Positions 63,880 to 64,000 of a stretch of DNA of 64,000 nucleotides are shown in pieces (the first letter of the stretch is position 1; each line of letters begins with the position of its first letter). A model generated the notes under the pieces. The model worked only from the letters and a program-made list of their open reading frames with translations. It made no database searches and was not told where the DNA came from. The translations under genes were made by a program, and so were the position numbers. The stretch comes from Halobacillus sp. Marseille-P3879 (GTDB lineage Bacteria > Bacillota > Bacilli > Bacillales > Halobacillaceae): contig NZ_OESS01000002.1 of NCBI RefSeq assembly GCF_900240285.1, forward strand, positions 992,001-1,056,000, given 5' to 3'.

Positions 63880-64000
63880 TCACTTGCGCTTTCTAGCGGC
63901 CTCAGACTTTTTCTTACGGCGTACGCTAGGCTTATCGTAGTATTCACGCTTACGATATTCAGCTAATGCACCGCTTTTTGATACATCGCGCTTGAAGCGA
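63880..64000 (-). CDS. rpsU: Ribosomal protein S21, 5' end outside the window
   Basis: The last 39 codons of bS21: [20 protein letters not shown] and a basic tail with [14 protein letters not shown], ending TGA at 63880. S21 sits near the anti-Shine-Dalgarno end of 16S rRNA. The start lies beyond base 64000. Confidence 0.96.
   Translation of the reverse strand, partial: RFKRDVSKSGALAEYRKREYYDKPSVRRKKKSEAARKRK

Overview
The window is a chromosomal core segment from an endospore-forming, low-GC Bacillaceae. Gene content and order follow the Bacillus subtilis yqh-yqg-yqf-yqe region from gcvT to rpsU almost gene by gene. PstS, PBP2A and the LTA-synthase-like sulfatase have very acidic exported domains, which suggests a moderately halophilic or halotolerant genus such as Halobacillus or a relative; this assignment is inference. 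There are no insertion sequences, phages or CRISPR arrays. Almost every transcription unit ends in a clear intrinsic terminator, many of them shared by convergent genes.

Layout. 1-1150: 5' part of gcvT with a tandem glycine riboswitch, divergent from yqhH. 1150-8250: yqhH-yqhG (+), yqzE and aroK (-), and the seven-gene comG pseudopilus operon (+). 8260-21100: yqgZ/mgsR with a sigma-B promoter, yqgY, yqgX, yqgW, an inserted fetAB-like iron-export ABC pair, an LTA-synthase-like gene, glcK-yqgQ, a stand-alone spoVAF-like germination gene, gluP-yqgO-yqgN-rpmG and the yqzD-yqzC-like pair. 21150-26500: the phosphate operon pstS-C-A-B-B-phoU behind a four-repeat PhoP box. 26660-30870: pbpA, yqgE and sodA. 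31059-32090: a five-tRNA operon (Met-His-Ile2-Ser-Phe, minus strand) with two strong tandem promoters and, inside it, two tandem covarying hairpin elements that I cannot match to a known family. 32155-43900: Na+/Pi symporter, DUF1189, NfeD, ispG, yqfX, an SLT protein, yqfT, nfo, cshB, ispH, yqfO, trmK and cccA. 44495-53870: rpoD, dnaG, yqxD, ppsR, ccpN, the T-box-controlled glyQS, recO and yqzL. 53970-64000: era, dgkA, ybeY, the HD hydrolase yqfF, phoH, yqfD, yqfC, yqfB, floA, yqeZ (sigma-W promoter), yqeY and rpsU (partial).

How the parts fit together. Glycine supply and charging are each sensed by RNA: the gcvT riboswitch reads free glycine and the glyQS T-box reads tRNA-Gly charging. Phosphate uptake combines PhoP control, a composite hairpin between pstS and pstC, PhoU and a second Na+/Pi transporter with a PhoU-like tail. 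Envelope and stress functions (PBP2A, LTA-like synthase, floA/yqeZ, mgsR, sodA) carry recognisable alternative-sigma promoters in two cases. ispG and ispH are two late steps of the MEP isoprenoid pathway. The macromolecular-synthesis group (dnaG-rpoD) and the ribosome/RNA group (era, ybeY, phoH) keep the Bacillus arrangement.

The observation most worth following is the pair of tandem hairpin units at 31619-31866 in the tRNA operon. They differ in sequence, yet about eight base-pair changes are compensatory, and the apical loop and an internal helix are conserved.
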